Under the pieces are notes generated by a model. That model was given only the letters and a program-made list of their open reading frames with translations, was not told the origin of the DNA and did no database searches. Positions 46,854-57,811 of a stretch of DNA of 64,000 bases are shown here, in pieces. Position numbers and translations under genes: made by a program. The stretch spans positions 1 to 64,000 of the forward strand of contig CAVRVJ010000009.1 of assembly GCA_963724645.1 (NCBI GenBank), in the 5' to 3' direction. The DNA comes from CAVXSP01 sp963724645. GTDB lineage: Bacteria; Acidobacteriota; Vicinamibacteria; Vicinamibacterales; SCN-69-37. Numbering within the stretch: position 1 is the first letter of the stretch; the number at the start of each line of letters is the position of its first letter.

Positions 46854-48417
46854 TTACGAGCGGGTCAGCGTGCCGTCCCAGGTGGAGACTTTCTTCTTCG
46901 CGTCCTCCTCGGTGAACCACACCGACGTCACGGATTTGGTTTCAGTGTAGAAGGCGACGCCGTCCTTGCCCATGGTGTGCAGGTCGCCAAAGAACGACTG
47001 CTTGTGCCCGCTGAAGGGGAAGATCGAGAACGGCACCGGGATGCCGACGTTGATGCCCACCATGCCCGCGTCGCTGCGGCGCGCGAACTCCCGGGCGGCG
47101 AAGCCGCTGGTCGTGTAGATGCAGGACCCGTTGGCGAAACGGTTCGCCTGCATGATCGCCGAGTCCCTCCTCGAAGTCCTTGACCCGCTTCACGCACGTG
47201 ACCGGCCCGAAGATTTCCTCGTCACCGATGCTCATGCCCGGCTTGACGTGGTCGAAGATCGTGGGCCCGACGTAGAAACCGTGCTCGTAGCCCGGCACGG
47301 TCGCGCTCCGGCCATCCAGAACCAGCTTCGCGCCTTCCTTCACCCCGGTTTCGATCCAGCTGGTGACCGACTGCCGTTGCGCAGCCGACACCAGGGGACC
47401 GAGCTGGGATTCCGGGAGGTACGCAGGTCCGATTTTCAGCTCCTGGGCAAACCGGCTTGAGCATCGCGACGAAGTCGTCGGCAATCGCCTCCTCCACGCA
47501 CACGACCGGGAGCGCCATGCAGCGCTGGCCGGCGCAGCCGTAAGTCGAGTTGATGATGCCGCGCACCGTGCGCTCGAGGACGCAGTCCTTGAGCACGAGC
47601 GCGTGGTTCTTGGCCTCGGTGAGCGCCTGCACCCGCTTGCCGTTCGCCGCGGCGGTCTTGTAGATGTGGAGGCCGACCGAGGTCGAGCCGACGAACGACA
47701 CGCCCTTGACGTCAGGGTGCGACCAGCAGGAGGTCGGCTTCGTTGCGACTGCAGGTCACCAGGTTGACCACGCCGTTCGGGAGACCGGCCTGGTACAGCA
47801 ATTCGAGCATCCGCATCGCGCTCTGAGGCACCATGCTGGCCGCCTTCAGCACGAATGTGTTGCCGGTGGTGATCGCAAAGGGGATCATCCATCCGAAGGG
47901 AATCATCGCCGGGAAGTTGAACGGCACGATGCCGACGAAGACGCCGATCGGCTCGCGGAACGAGACCGTGTCGTAGCCGGTCGAGACGTTCATCGTCGTG
48001 TCGCCCTGCATCAGGTAGTGCGTTGCGCAGGCGCACTCCACGACTTCGATCGCCTTCAGCACGTCACCCCTCGCCTCGGCCATGACCTTGCCGTTCTCGG
48101 TGGCGAGAAGAACCGTGAGCTCGTCGAGGTGTTCGTCGAGGAGCTGTTTGAAGCGGAACATCACTTGAATGCGCCCGGGAATGGGCGTGTTCGACCAGGC
48201 CGGAAAGGCGCTCTTCGCGGCGGCCACCGCCGCGTTGACTTCCTCGACGGTGCAACACGGCGCCTCTGCAATCTGCTGGCCGGTGCTCGGGTTGAACACC
48301 GGCATGTATTTGCCGCTCGCGGTCTCGCGCCATTGGCCGCCAACGCAGTAACTTCAGGCGCTTGATCTGCGTACGAGCCGAAGTTTCGTCACCTTTGGTC
48401 TGTAGTTCTACTGCCAC
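46854..48417 (-). pseudogene. mmsA: Methylmalonate-semialdehyde dehydrogenase, frameshifts
   Basis: This CoA-acylating aldehyde dehydrogenase acts in valine and myo-inositol breakdown. It starts at GTG 48417, preceded by the ribosome binding site aggag. Segments recovered in order are MPVFNPSTGQQIAEAP, PIGVFVGIVPFNFPAMIPFGWMIPFAI, GVSFVGSTSVGLHIY, AKNHALVLKD, the catalytic Cys in STYGCAGQRCMALP, EEIFGPVTCVKRVKDF and FSGHKQSFFGDLHTMGKDG. Frames change near 48345, 47715, 47450 and 47170. All are single-base changes, so the gene is probably whole in the organism. It converges with tyrA. Confidence 0.8.
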
Positions 48418-48565
48418 GGGAGTCTCCTGAAGGTATGCGATCCGGAACAATCAATGATCGCCCGCACCAGCGGGAGAGTCAAGGTAACCGGATCGCCGCG
48501 TTCGGTCGCGGTACAGGGCGGTACACGCTCCAGCGTACTCGTGTTCGTTGTCTGGCTGCCTGCGG

Positions 48566-49885
48566 TCAACCTTGTGTGGCCAGGTCCGGCTGGAGCGTGA
48601 CCCTCGCCGCGGAATCTTCGGCGAACACGGGTCGTTTGGGGTCGATGAGCGCCCAGCAACCGGCGCCGACGAGGAACAGCACGCCCATCACGTAGAGCGG
48701 CAGGTCCCAGCTGCCGAACCACTTGACTGAGTAGGCCACGATCAGCGGGTTGAGCATGGCGATCAGATTGCCCGTGGAGTTCATCGTGGCCCCGACCACA
48801 CCCACGTGATTCCGTCCCACTTCGATGACCGTGCCCCACGCCGCGCCGAGCGTGAACATCGTCACGGCGGTCGCGAGGGCGATGAGTCCGGCGGCGACCG
48901 TCGGCGAAGACGCCGTGGCCGCAAAGATCAACGCCAGACCGGCGACGAGATACGCCGCGCCGCCCAGACCGCACCGCCCGACGCGAAGCCCGAAGCGGGC
49001 CGCCAGCTTGTCGGTGATCAGGCCGCCCAGGAGGTCGCCGGGCATGCTCACGATCAGAGGAAGCCCCGAAAAGATGCCCAGGGCTGCGGCGTCAAACCCG
49101 TGCCGCTCCTTCAAGTAGGTCGGGAGGAAGGTGATGCAGAAATAGAAGATCATGCAGTTCGGGATGTACATGACGCTCAGGGCCAGCATGTTCCGGCTTC
49201 GAACCAGCCCGCTCCAGTACGCCCATCCCTCCGAGTGGCCGCTGTCGGCCGGGCGCTCGGCGACGATCTTTCGCAGTTCCTCGGCGTTCACGGCCGAATG
49301 TTCCGACGGGTCGTTGCGGAACCACGTGTGCCAGATCGCGACCCACACGAATCCGACGGCGCCGAAAGTCACGAACACCGCGCGCCAGGACATGTGGGGG
49401 AGCATGTAGACCAGAATCAGCGAGGGGGTCAGGCCGCCGACCAGGTGCGCGCCGGCGAAGAAAATGCCCTGCACCCTGCCGCGCTCTCTGATGGGAATCC
49501 AGCGCGAAAACGTGCGGGCCACACACGGCCAGGCGCCGGCTTCGCCAACACCAAATAGAAAACGCACAGCGAGCATCGTCGGATAGCTGAATGCCGCAGC
49601 CGTGGCCGCCGTCAGGCACGACCACCACAGAACAATCCGCGCCAGAACGGATCTCGTGCCCTTGCGGTCCGCCCAGCGTGCGGTCGGAATCTCGAACAAG
49701 GCGTACGCGAACTGGAAGACGAAAAACACCCAGCTCATCTGTTCCAGAGACAGGCCGAGGTCGCGTCTGATGCCCGGGGCCAGCGTCGCGATGCACGCCC
49801 GGTCGAGATACGTGATCATCGCCAGCGATGTCGCGAGGGCGACGACCCGGTAGCGCGCGCGGGTCGGAGTCATGACGCCGGTCAC
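48566..49885 (-). CDS. MFS transporter, anion:cation symporter (sugar acid) type
   Basis: This membrane protein has 439 residues and about 12 hydrophobic segments. It matches the ACS branch of the major facilitator family, which carries hexuronates, galactonate and similar sugar acids. Features are YLDRACIATLAPGIRRDLGLS in the first loop, FEIPTARWADRKGTRSVLARI as the loop 2-3 motif, and FLFGVGEAGAWPCVARTFSRWIP in helix 4. The start (GTG 49885) overlaps the stop of the short-chain dehydrogenase upstream by 4 bp. It is the last gene of the minus-strand catabolic cluster and probably imports its substrate. Confidence 0.88.
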   Translation of the reverse strand: MTGVMTPTRARYRVVALATSLAMITYLDRACIATLAPGIRRDLGLSLEQMSWVFFVFQFAYALFEIPTARWADRKGTRSVLARIVLWWSCLTAATAAAFSYPTMLAVRFLFGVGEAGAWPCVARTFSRWIPIRERGRVQGIFFAGAHLVGGLTPSLILVYMLPHMSWRAVFVTFGAVGFVWVAIWHTWFRNDPSEHSAVNAEELRKIVAERPADSGHSEGWAYWSGLVRSRNMLALSVMYIPNCMIFYFCITFLPTYLKERHGFDAAALGIFSGLPLIVSMPGDLLGGLITDKLAARFGLRVGRCGLGGAAYLVAGLALIFAATASSPTVAAGLIALATAVTMFTLGAAWGTVIEVGRNHVGVVGATMNSTGNLIAMLNPLIVAYSVKWFGSWDLPLYVMGVLFLVGAGCWALIDPKRPVFAEDSAARVTLQPDLATQG

Positions 49886-50664
49886 GTGATCGTCCAGCCG
49901 CCGTCCACGAACAGGACGTGTCCAACCACCTGCCGGGCCAAGTCACTCGACAGGAACAGCACGGCGCCGACGATGTCCTCCGGCTGATTCCAGCGGCCGA
50001 TAGGCAGCTTTTCGGTGGTGACCCATTCCTTGTAGCCCGGACGTTCGAGGATCGGACGGCGTGATTCTGTTTCGGTGATACAGGGGGCGACGACATTGAC
50101 GACGACGTTGTCCTTCGCCCATTCGAGCGACAACGCCCGCGAGAGCTGATGGACCGCGGCTTTGGCGCCCGCGTAGATCGCACGCGTCTTGAACGCGGTC
50201 AGCGCAAAGTTCGAGCCGATGTTGATGATCCGGCCGCCACCCTTCGGAATCATCGCGCGCGCCGCGGCTTGACAAGCAAAGAACACGCTCTTCGTGCTCG
50301 TCGCCATCGTCTGGTCGTAGTCCTCCTCTGTCGCGTCGATCGCGGGGCCGGTGCACGTCCAACCGGCGTTGTTCACCAGGATATCGACGCGGTCGAACGC
50401 GTTCACCGTCTGATCGACCATCGCGTGAAGATCGGCCACGCGCGAGACATCCGTCGGTGCGAGCAGCACACGGCGGCCGAGCGTCTCGATTTCGGCCGTG
50501 AGGTGCTCGATGGCCTTCCGGTCGTAACTGGGCCTTGGCGCGAGCACGACATGCGCGCCGGCCTGCGCCAGGCCGACGGCAATCGCCCGCCCGATGCCCT
50601 GCGACGGGCCGGTCACGATCGCAATCCTGCCCTGGAGTCCGAAGCAGGCGTAATCCGGTGCCAT
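49882..50664 (-). CDS. Short-chain dehydrogenase/reductase
   Basis: This NAD(P)-dependent oxidoreductase has about 260 residues. The cofactor loop is AIVTGPSQGIGRAIAVGL, then ILVNNAGWT, the active-site Ser region INIGSNFALT, and the Tyr-Lys pair in YAGAKAAVHQL. It ends with VVGHVLFVDGGWTI. I place the start at ATG 50664, which overlaps the upstream stop as TGATG. The family resembles gluconate or glucose dehydrogenases; the substrate cannot be read from sequence. It is coupled to the transporter downstream. Confidence 0.87.
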   Translation of the reverse strand: MAPDYACFGLQGRIAIVTGPSQGIGRAIAVGLAQAGAHVVLAPRPSYDRKAIEHLTAEIETLGRRVLLAPTDVSRVADLHAMVDQTVNAFDRVDILVNNAGWTCTGPAIDATEEDYDQTMATSTKSVFFACQAAARAMIPKGGGRIINIGSNFALTAFKTRAIYAGAKAAVHQLSRALSLEWAKDNVVVNVVAPCITETESRRPILERPGYKEWVTTEKLPIGRWNQPEDIVGAVLFLSSDLARQVVGHVLFVDGGWTIT

Positions 50665-51443
50665 CAAATGAGGCCCCTGATCGTGCCGCCGATGTCGAGT
50701 CCGGCGCCCGTGATGAATTTCGCCAACGGGGATGCGAGGAAGACGGCCGCGTGCGCCACGTCTTCCGGGTGACCGATGCCCATCGGCATCTGCCGATCCT
50801 GGAGGAACTTCTTGACCGAGGCATCCTTGTCGAGGCCGTAGTGCGCCATGATCTGATCAAGGATGCCGCCGGGCCTCGTCCACATCCGCGACCAGATCGG
50901 GCCTGGCAGGACGGCGTTGATGCGAACCGTCGGCGCGTATTGCTTCGCGAGGGCCTTGGTCAGGTAGAGCAGGGCCGCCTTGAAGCTGCCGTAATCCATG
51001 AACGTGGCCTCGGGTTGCTTGGCCAGGTCCGAGCCGGTGTTCACGACCGAGCCGGCACCCCGCGCCGCCATCTTGGGAATGAGCGCGCGGCTCGCGCGCA
51101 CCGTGCCCATCAGGTTGACCTGAAAGGATTCGGCCCAGCGCTGGTCTGACACGTCCTCGAACGGCGTCGAGTTGCCGACGCCGAGATTGTTGATGAGGAT
51201 GTCGGGCGCCTCGCCGAAGGTCTTCAGGATGAACGCGACCGCGCGATCGATGCCCGGCGCCGTCGCCAGATCGGCGGCGACCGTGCCTTGCCAGGCAGCG
51301 GCTCCCGCGCGAAGCGCCTCTTCATCCTGGTCGGCGACGATCACACGGGCGCCTTCCTGCGCAAGCAGGTTGGCGATGGCCTGTCCGATGCCGTGAGCGC
51401 CGGCAAACACGCAGGCGGTCTTGTTCTTGAGTTGATAATCCAT
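50664..51443 (-). CDS. Short-chain dehydrogenase/reductase
   Basis: This second short-chain dehydrogenase has 259 residues. The cofactor loop FAGAHGIGQAIANLLAQEGARVIVAD is somewhat unusual (AGAHGIG for TGxxxGIG). Then come ILINNLGVGNST with Asn-Leu-Gly in place of Asn-Ala-Gly, VNTGSDLA and the Tyr-Lys motif YGSFKAALLYL. The end is FITGAGLDIGGTIRGL. Coupling to the next gene and its partner dehydrogenase suggests successive oxidation steps of one substrate. Confidence 0.85.
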   Translation of the reverse strand: MDYQLKNKTACVFAGAHGIGQAIANLLAQEGARVIVADQDEEALRAGAAAWQGTVAADLATAPGIDRAVAFILKTFGEAPDILINNLGVGNSTPFEDVSDQRWAESFQVNLMGTVRASRALIPKMAARGAGSVVNTGSDLAKQPEATFMDYGSFKAALLYLTKALAKQYAPTVRINAVLPGPIWSRMWTRPGGILDQIMAHYGLDKDASVKKFLQDRQMPMGIGHPEDVAHAAVFLASPLAKFITGAGLDIGGTIRGLI

Positions 51444-51467
51444 TCCTGGTCCTTGTCTCCTTCTTGT

Positions 51468-52518
51468 CTATTTGGTCGCGCGCCACTCGTCTGACAACTT
51501 GTCCACGACCGCCGTCGGCGTGACGCCGTCATGGACGACCACGCGATAGCGCAGCGTCAGCGGCGCGTTCGCGCGAATCATGAACGGCGCGATCGCCGCG
51601 ATATTCGGATTCAGCATCCAGAGTCCCCGCGACTGGTGCCACGTGCTCGGCGGGTTCGAAGGATGATCGAGCACGGCCGCTCCCACCGTCTTGCCGTTGG
51701 TCAGCTTGATCACGTAGCCATACCATGGCGCCGGCGGCCAGTTCAGCTCGGGGGTCGAGTAGTGCGCGTCGCGAAGCGTGACGGTACCGGCGGAGTTCGT
51801 GTAGTACGACTCGCCGTCCTTGCGGGCCTGAAAGTTGAAACCGGAGAACGACTGCCGGTTCAGCAGGTAGTCGACGAGGGGCGAGAGACGGAAGGTCAAG
51901 TCGATGACGTACACGCCGTCACGTTCAGTCACGGTCGCCTGGGTCGTCTCGTCGAGCATCTTGCGGTTGCCCACATTCCAGTCGTTGTGGATTTCGAGCG
52001 CCGCGTGACTCGCGTCCGCGGCCGTCATCTGGACGGACTTGTTCTGGATCACGCGGCCGTCGCGGGGCGCGTACTGCCCCCAGCCCCAGAAGTCCGCCTT
52101 CGTGATGCTCCAGCCGAACGCCGAGGCTGTTGGAGTACGCGGCGGACCGATCGGGTCCCGGAATTCCGCGTCGTGCCAGGTCGAGGTACATGCCGCGATG
52201 GTGCGGGTGATCGCTCGGCGCGAGGTTGCTGACACGCTCGCCGGACGGACTGTTGACGGGGTGAAAGCAGGCGACGCTGGGCGAGGTCAACCCGACGTCC
52301 TCGGGCTTCTTCGTCATGTATTCGAAGACCACCCGGCCGTCCGGTGTCTTGAGTTGCATGCCGTAGGTGACCGGCACGAGCGTGTAGGCGCCGCTCGAAG
52401 TGGCCTGTTGGGCCGTCACGGAGCCGGATACGAAGGCCGCCAGGCAGCCGCCGGCGAACGCGATCGCGAGCGAAAGCTTTAACGCCGCCACCATACTCAC
52501 GGGTTCAACCTTGATCAT
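51468..52518 (-). pseudogene. Exported DUF6807 (PmoA-like) protein, one frameshift
   Basis: A signal peptide (VAALKLSLAIAFAGGCLAAFVSGSVTA) is followed by the DUF6807 fold with the diagnostic HPHHRGMYLDL block (residues about 104-114). It continues after a shift near 52155 with DFWGWGQYAPRDGRVI, RLSPLVDYLLNRQ and APWYGYVIKLTNGKTVGAAVLDHPSNP. Family members are common next to sugar catabolism genes in planctomycetes and acidobacteria. The fold resembles galactose mutarotase-like proteins, so a carbohydrate-binding or hydrolytic role is possible. The reaction is unknown to me. Confidence 0.75.
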
Positions 52519-52566
52519 GCCGTCCTCCAGAGTCGTTGGCCGGGCGCGATGGCGGCGTCGAAAGGG

Positions 52567-54582
52567 TCATCGTCGCGCGGACTGGCCCCAGAAAATGAAC
52601 GTTCCGAAGCGGGTCGCGCTCACGATGTCCATGCGGCCGTCCTTGTTGAGATCGACCGCCAGCACGTCCGACCCGGCGCCCGAGCGATTGTGGATCAACT
52701 CCGGCAGGAGCTCCGCCCCACCTGGCGCTTTCGGATTCCGCACCGTTCGATACCAATAGAGCACGGGGTCTCCGTACGGATCCGGATCGAGGTAGTCATC
52801 GCGGTGCGCCCAATAGCGCTTGCCGACAATGAAGTCGGGAATGCTGTCGCCATCGACGTCCGCGACCGTTGATCCGTGCGGCTCGGAGAAGACGACGTCG
52901 CCGGCGTTCTTGGTCCAGAAGTCGTCCATGATCATATGTTGAGCGAAGGAGATCTGACCCGTCGCGTCCTTCTTCTGCTCGTACCATGCCAACCCCCAAC
53001 CGTGGGGATTGAGGACGGTGACGACGTCATTCAAGTGATCGCCGTTGACGTCGTACACGGCCATGACGCTGCCGCCCATGATGTTGCGCCCGTATCGGGC
53101 AAAGCCTTGCGGATGATAGGTCCACGGCTCCTGATGAAGATCGGCTGGCTGTTCCCACCACCCGAAGGCGTTGATGATGTCCGCGCGGCCGTCGCCGTTG
53201 ATGTCGCCGGTGCCGATGCCGTGCGCCGTGCCGTAACCGGGTTCGGACACCGTGTGGACCGGCCACGGCCCCGTCGGATTGGCAGGGTCGGGCTTGGCGT
53301 AGCGCACGAACCCCTGCGCCATATAGACCACTTCCGGCTTGCCGTCGCCGTCGATGTCCCGCAGCACGCCGACCTCGCTCTGGTAGGCCGGAATCACCAG
53401 ATGCTTGTCCCACCGGCGTGACTCGCCCTTCGGGTTGACGTACAGCCAGCAGCCGACGTTGGTCGAAAAACTGCAATTGAGTGCGTCGGCCCAACCGTCG
53501 CCGGTGAAGTCGCCCGCGAATTGCATCCAATCGTCCGTCGTGTAGCTGTCAGACGGGTTCGTCGTCAGCGCAAGGTAGATCTCCTTGCGAGAGGTGTAGT
53601 CCGGGCCGTAGTAGATGTGGGGCCCGGCGACGACGTCGAGTGTGCCGTCGTGATTGAAGTCGGCTGCGCCCGCGCCCCAGGCATAGTAGAAGTCGCTGAC
53701 GCGCTGCATGCGGAAGCGGGACGACACCTGCTCGGCCGGCCGCGTGCGGAGGTTCAAGTCCTTGTAGGCGACATCCTTGAATCGCACTTCGCCCGTCCCA
53801 CCGACGTAGAGCGCCACCGGTCCAAACGTGCCGGCGTCGTCGTCGGCGACGCCGCCGGCGATTTCGCCTCCGCCGTTCAGGAACGCCCGGACGATGTTGG
53901 CGTCGATCTCGATCTCGAAATCGTTCCACTCCCCGGCGCGCAGGCTCGTGTCGGGGCGCGTCAGCGGAAGATTGGGAGGCGCGGCCCCTCGGCCGCCACG
54001 GCCGGCGGCGCCGGCGCCAGGAGCTGCACCGCGACCTGGCCCGCCGCCGCGCGCTGGCGCATTCGGATCGACGGGCGGGGCAATCCGCATCTGGCCGCCG
54101 CCCGGTCGCAGCCGCTGACGTTGCAGCTCTTTCCCTTGCGCGTCCAACGTCACCGCGTAGGACGCGATGTCGCCATCGGTGAAGGAGACATACACACCCT
54201 TCATGCCGCTGGCGGTCTTCTCGGCGCGGAGCAAGATCCCGGTCTTGCATCCCGCCTCCGCGGACGCGCCGGCGGGAGGCGCCGAACCGCCGGAAGGGGG
54301 GAGACGGCCAGTCGCGCACCGAAAAGCCGCGTAGAAGCCAATGTCCTGGTACGACTTGTCGAGCACAAGCCAGCCGCCGCCGGGCTGCTTTGGCACGCCG
54401 GTGATCACCCCATCCTGCGCCCGCCAGTCCGCGTCGCCCAGGACATGCCAGCCAGCGAGCGACGAGCCCTTGAACGTCGCGTCCGGATGGAATGACGGAC
54501 CGGCGCCGAACAGCGGCGCAAGGGCCAGGATGACAATTGCGGCGATGATGGCGACGGCACGCGCTGTCTGCTTTATCTTCAT
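52567..54582 (-). CDS. Exported DUF1080 plus FG-GAP repeat protein
   Basis: This protein has about 671 residues. I chose ATG 54582 because it opens a signal peptide (ARAVAIIAAIVILALAPLFGAG). The first domain (about 30-280) is DUF1080, a jelly-roll found in 3-keto-disaccharide hydrolases: TFKGSSLAGWHVLGDADW and GGGWLVLDKSYQDIGFYAAF. It is interrupted by a Gly/Arg/Ala-rich linker (RGGGPGRGAAPGAGAAGRG). The second half has FG-GAP/VCBS repeats with calcium-type DxDxDG loops (DFNHDGTLD, DIDGDGKPE, DINGDGRAD, DVDGDSIPD, DLNKDGRMD), predicting a propeller. A paralog lies at 60906-63014. It probably binds or cleaves oxidised sugars outside the cytoplasm. Confidence 0.82.
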   Translation of the reverse strand: MKIKQTARAVAIIAAIVILALAPLFGAGPSFHPDATFKGSSLAGWHVLGDADWRAQDGVITGVPKQPGGGWLVLDKSYQDIGFYAAFRCATGRLPPSGGSAPPAGASAEAGCKTGILLRAEKTASGMKGVYVSFTDGDIASYAVTLDAQGKELQRQRLRPGGGQMRIAPPVDPNAPARGGGPGRGAAPGAGAAGRGGRGAAPPNLPLTRPDTSLRAGEWNDFEIEIDANIVRAFLNGGGEIAGGVADDDAGTFGPVALYVGGTGEVRFKDVAYKDLNLRTRPAEQVSSRFRMQRVSDFYYAWGAGAADFNHDGTLDVVAGPHIYYGPDYTSRKEIYLALTTNPSDSYTTDDWMQFAGDFTGDGWADALNCSFSTNVGCWLYVNPKGESRRWDKHLVIPAYQSEVGVLRDIDGDGKPEVVYMAQGFVRYAKPDPANPTGPWPVHTVSEPGYGTAHGIGTGDINGDGRADIINAFGWWEQPADLHQEPWTYHPQGFARYGRNIMGGSVMAVYDVNGDHLNDVVTVLNPHGWGLAWYEQKKDATGQISFAQHMIMDDFWTKNAGDVVFSEPHGSTVADVDGDSIPDFIVGKRYWAHRDDYLDPDPYGDPVLYWYRTVRNPKAPGGAELLPELIHNRSGAGSDVLAVDLNKDGRMDIVSATRFGTFIFWGQSARR

Positions 54583-54775
54583 GGCCGACTCCGTGTTCCG
54601 ACGTTTATTTCGCCGGAAGAGCAATTGCGATCCACCCGTGATGATCGCTGCCGTAGTCGGACCACGCTCGATGGCGCTGACCAGCACGCTGTTGCGAAGG
54701 CAACGGCACCCCGATCGAGCCGCGCAAGAGCCGCGCGCCGACGACCAGAACCAGGACCGCCCGGCGCGCGCGCAT

Positions 54776-55217
54776 CTATCGCCGTGTGGCGAGGATGATC
54801 CCGACGAGCAGCACCGCGGCGCCGACCAGGTTCATCGCCGTGATCGGCTGCCTCGGCGAACCGAGCCAGCCGAAGTGCGAGAGCACCATCGCGCTGATGA
54901 TCTGACCGCCGAGCAGGGCGAACGTGAAAGGCCCGGCGCCGACCTGCGGGATCAGCCAGGCGATGCCGAAGACGAGCGAGGCGCCATAAGCGCCGGCGGT
55001 CAGCAGCAGCGGATTGACGGTCCTCAGTCCGTTCAAGCGCGCCGGACTGCCAGCCGGTCAGGCCGATGAGGAGGGCCATGGCGGCGCCGATGCACCAGAA
55101 GACCACGTTGCCGACGCGCGCGTTGTTCAGCGCTGCGCCGACCTTACCGTTCATGGCCAGGTGCACCGTCAACACGACGCCGAGAACCATAGTCAACAGC
55201 AACAGGGGCGTCTTCAT
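54776..55217 (-). pseudogene. YdcZ-like small membrane transporter, one frameshift
   Basis: The protein has about 145 residues and five hydrophobic helices. The start MKTPLLLLTMVLGVVLTVHLAMNGKVGAAL is typical of the YdcZ/DUF606 (DMT-type) family. It continues with GNVVFWCIGAAMALLIGLTG, a shift near 55035, then LLTAGAYGASLVFGIAWLIPQVGAGPFTFALLGGQIISAMVLSHFG and VGAAVLLVGIILATRR. The substrate is unknown. Its position suggests transport of an intermediate of the cluster. Bases 54583-54775 hold no gene. Confidence 0.72.
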
Positions 55218-55243
55218 CGGGAGCTCCTCGGACGCTCGACGTT

Positions 55244-55636
55244 TCAATCGGGAAAGTCGACGCCTTCGTGCATCCGGTAGTTATCCAGACTGGTCGGCGG
55301 CGCGAAGAAACAGACCACTTTCATCTCCTCGCCGCCGGTGTTGTGCAGCATGTGGACTGCGCCCTGCGGAAACAGCACCGTCGTGCCCGGCTCTGACCGC
55401 TGTCACTTCGCCGTCGACGAGCACGCGCCCCGATCCGCTGATGATGTAGATCACTTCCTCGCCGTTCGGATGCGAATGCGCGGGTCGCACACGTTCGCCG
55501 GGCGCGACCCGGATGACGCAGGCCGAGCAGTGGTTCGGCTTCGAGCGTGTCCTTGTCCGACACCACCCAGCGCAGATGCCGGCCGGGAAGATCGAGCTCG
55601 TCCGTCGTCCGATTCGTGAATGGCAGGAACGCTCAT
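55244..55636 (-). pseudogene. Cupin-domain protein, frameshifts
   Basis: This small single-domain cupin has about 130 residues. The metal-binding motif is HSHPNGEEVIYIISGSGRVLVDGE (two His and one Glu), and the second motif, VHMLHNTGGEEM, is read after a shift near 55398. The C-terminal part KVVCFFAPP ends at 55244. An N-terminal shift lies near 55570. Such cupins can be sugar isomerases or small-molecule binders. The gene overlaps or abuts the end of the transketolase gene. Confidence 0.65.
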
Positions 55637-57807
55637 CGCGCCGTCCTCTCGAGCGCGACTGCGGATCGCGTGCGGCGATGTTGCGAGGCCGACAGCCCGA
55701 ACGCCTCAGTCAGCTCTTCGTACGTGCCGGAATGGATGAACTGCGGACGGCCGTCAGCGTCGAGCGTGTTGATCGCCAGGATCCGATCCCACGCCGCGGC
55801 CTCACGGCGCCGCGACGCAAGGCGCTTCAGAGGTTCTGCAGCAGATAGCCGTTGTTCTGCTCGGCGAGGCAGACGAGCTTGCCCGATTCGCACAGCCGGA
55901 CCAGCAGCGACCTCGTCGATCGACGGCATGTCGACGACGCCGACGTCAATCCCCATGGCGCGCACAGGCAGTCGACGGCCGCCAGCGCTTCGTGCACGCC
56001 GCGGCCGCTGCTGACGATGACCGCCTCGTTCACTCGGCAGCTCGCGGAGCACGTGGCCGCTGCCGAACTCGAACGCGTAGTCACTGTCGTAGAGCACCGC
56101 GGAGGGCGTGCGCATGACGCGCACGTAGAGCAGCCCGCGGTTGCCCTCCATGATCCAGCGCATCAGCGACAGCATCTGCTGCGGGCACGAGACGTCGATG
56201 ATCTTCAGAGTGCGCCATGCCGTCGAAGATCGTGCTGTCGTCGTTGCCCATGTGCGTCGCGCCGTTGGTTCGCGTCTCGAAGTTCGCGGCCGTCGCGAGC
56301 ATCGTGAGATCGAGGCCGTGCCCCTCGCTCAGCCAGCCGTCGGGCGCGGCGATTGCTTCCAGCCGCTCCTGGTGGCCGACCGCGATCCGGCGCATCACCT
56401 TCCAGTCGAAGAACGGGCAGAACGTGCTGATCCAGGTCTGGTAGCCGAGCGCGGCGAACGCCTCGCCGATGCCCATCATGTTGGCTTCGGCCACGCCCGA
56501 CGTTCAGCGCGCGCCGCTGATCGACCGCGGCCACGCCCGCTTCGAGCCCGCTCGTCGTCGCCAGATCGGAATCGATCGACACGACGCGCGGGTCGCGCGC
56601 GAAGACCTTCATCGCGCCGGTGACGACATCGCTGGCCGCGTATTCCTTCGCGCGATCGAGCCGCGGCAGCGGATGCGGCGTCGTAACGGATGCGCTTGTC
56701 GCGCGGCAGGCGCCCGTGTCGTCAGCACCGGGCCGACCACCTGCTCGAGCGCCAGCTCATCCGAAGGCCGTGCGACCGACCTCGAGCCGCATCTGGCCGG
56801 CGATCTCGAGCAGCGCGTCCTGCACGAGCCCGCCATCAGGTGCCGTCCGCAGCCGCTGGTGGAACCGACTGAACTCGTCGACGCGATCGCTGCCGCTGCG
56901 CCGTCTGCAGCGCGATCTCCTGCTCCAGCAGCGCGATCCGGCACCGTGACCTTGTGCTTGTTCAGGAAATCCGACAGCGCGCCGTGGCCCTTCGTGCCGT
57001 GGCAGATGATCGCCGTCGGCTTGCCGTTGCGCGGGCCGTACCGGAACTGCTTCGAGCGCCGCGTAGACGCCGTCGTACTGCGTCGCGTCGACGCTGTGCA
57101 CCTGCCAGTCGAACGACGCGAACACCCGTTCGAGGTCGGGCATCGGGAAACACCATGCGGTTCGCGATGTCGAGCTGTCCGTTGTTGCGGTCGACCAGCA
57201 CGCACAGGTTGTCCAGGTGCTTCTGGCCGGCGTACATGACCGCTTCCCAAATCGGTCCTTCCTGCAGCTCGCCGTCGCCGGTCAGACAGTAGGCATCGAA
57301 CCGCGGCGAGAGCGTCCCGGCAATCGCAAATCCCTGCGCGACCGCAGAATCCCTGGCCCATGGGCCCGGTCGCGAGGTGGATGCCCGGCAGGAGCGGCCC
57401 GGGATGGCCGTTCAGGATGCTCGTGATACGAGCGCGAATTGCGCAGGACGGATCGGTCGAAGTAGCCGAGCTCGGCGTAAGATCGACGCGAGCGCCGCGA
57501 CCGCGTGCCCCTTGCTCAGCACGAACAGATCCTGGCCGCGCCGCGTCGGGTCGACGACGTCGAAGTCGATGAAGCCGCCGTAGTAGAGCGCGACCAGCGG
57601 GATGGTCGCGGAGAAGGCGCCGCCGGCGTGCAGGCTCTTGTCGACGGCGTCGCGGCACTGCTCGAGCGTCAGCAGCCGGATGTCGGAATCCTTGACCGCG
57701 AGCAGCTTCAGAATGCCCTGGCGAAGAAAGTAGTCGTGACTGGCAGAGGGCGAGCGAGCGACGCTCCGCCGATGAAACGAGACGGTCTCCGGGGGTCGCG
57801 TTGCCAT
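55633..57807 (-). pseudogene. Transketolase, many frameshifts
   Basis: This thiamine-diphosphate enzyme is recovered only by moving between frames roughly every 100-250 bases. From the start (ATG 57807) the recognisable pieces are DYFLRQGILKLL, ALYYGGFIDFDVVDP, LFVLSKGHAVAALASI, GHPGPLLPGIHLATGPMGQG, YCLTGDGELQEG, NGKPTAIICHGTKGHGALSDF, MKVFARDPRVVSIDSDLA, ANMMGIGEAFAALGYQTWISTFCPFF, GLDLTMLATAANFETRTNGATHMG and RGLLYVRVMRTPSAV. The order matches N- and C-terminal transketolase halves in one gene. It would link a sugar or polyol pathway to the pentose phosphate route. The indel density is the highest seen in the window apart from 61-63.4 kb. Confidence 0.72.
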
Positions 57808-57811
57808 TTTC

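Noticed and set aside
53521..54495. 324-codon plus-strand open frame over the DUF1080/FG-GAP gene
   Set aside because: It is antisense shadow in high-GC DNA. The minus strand has clear calcium-loop repeats.
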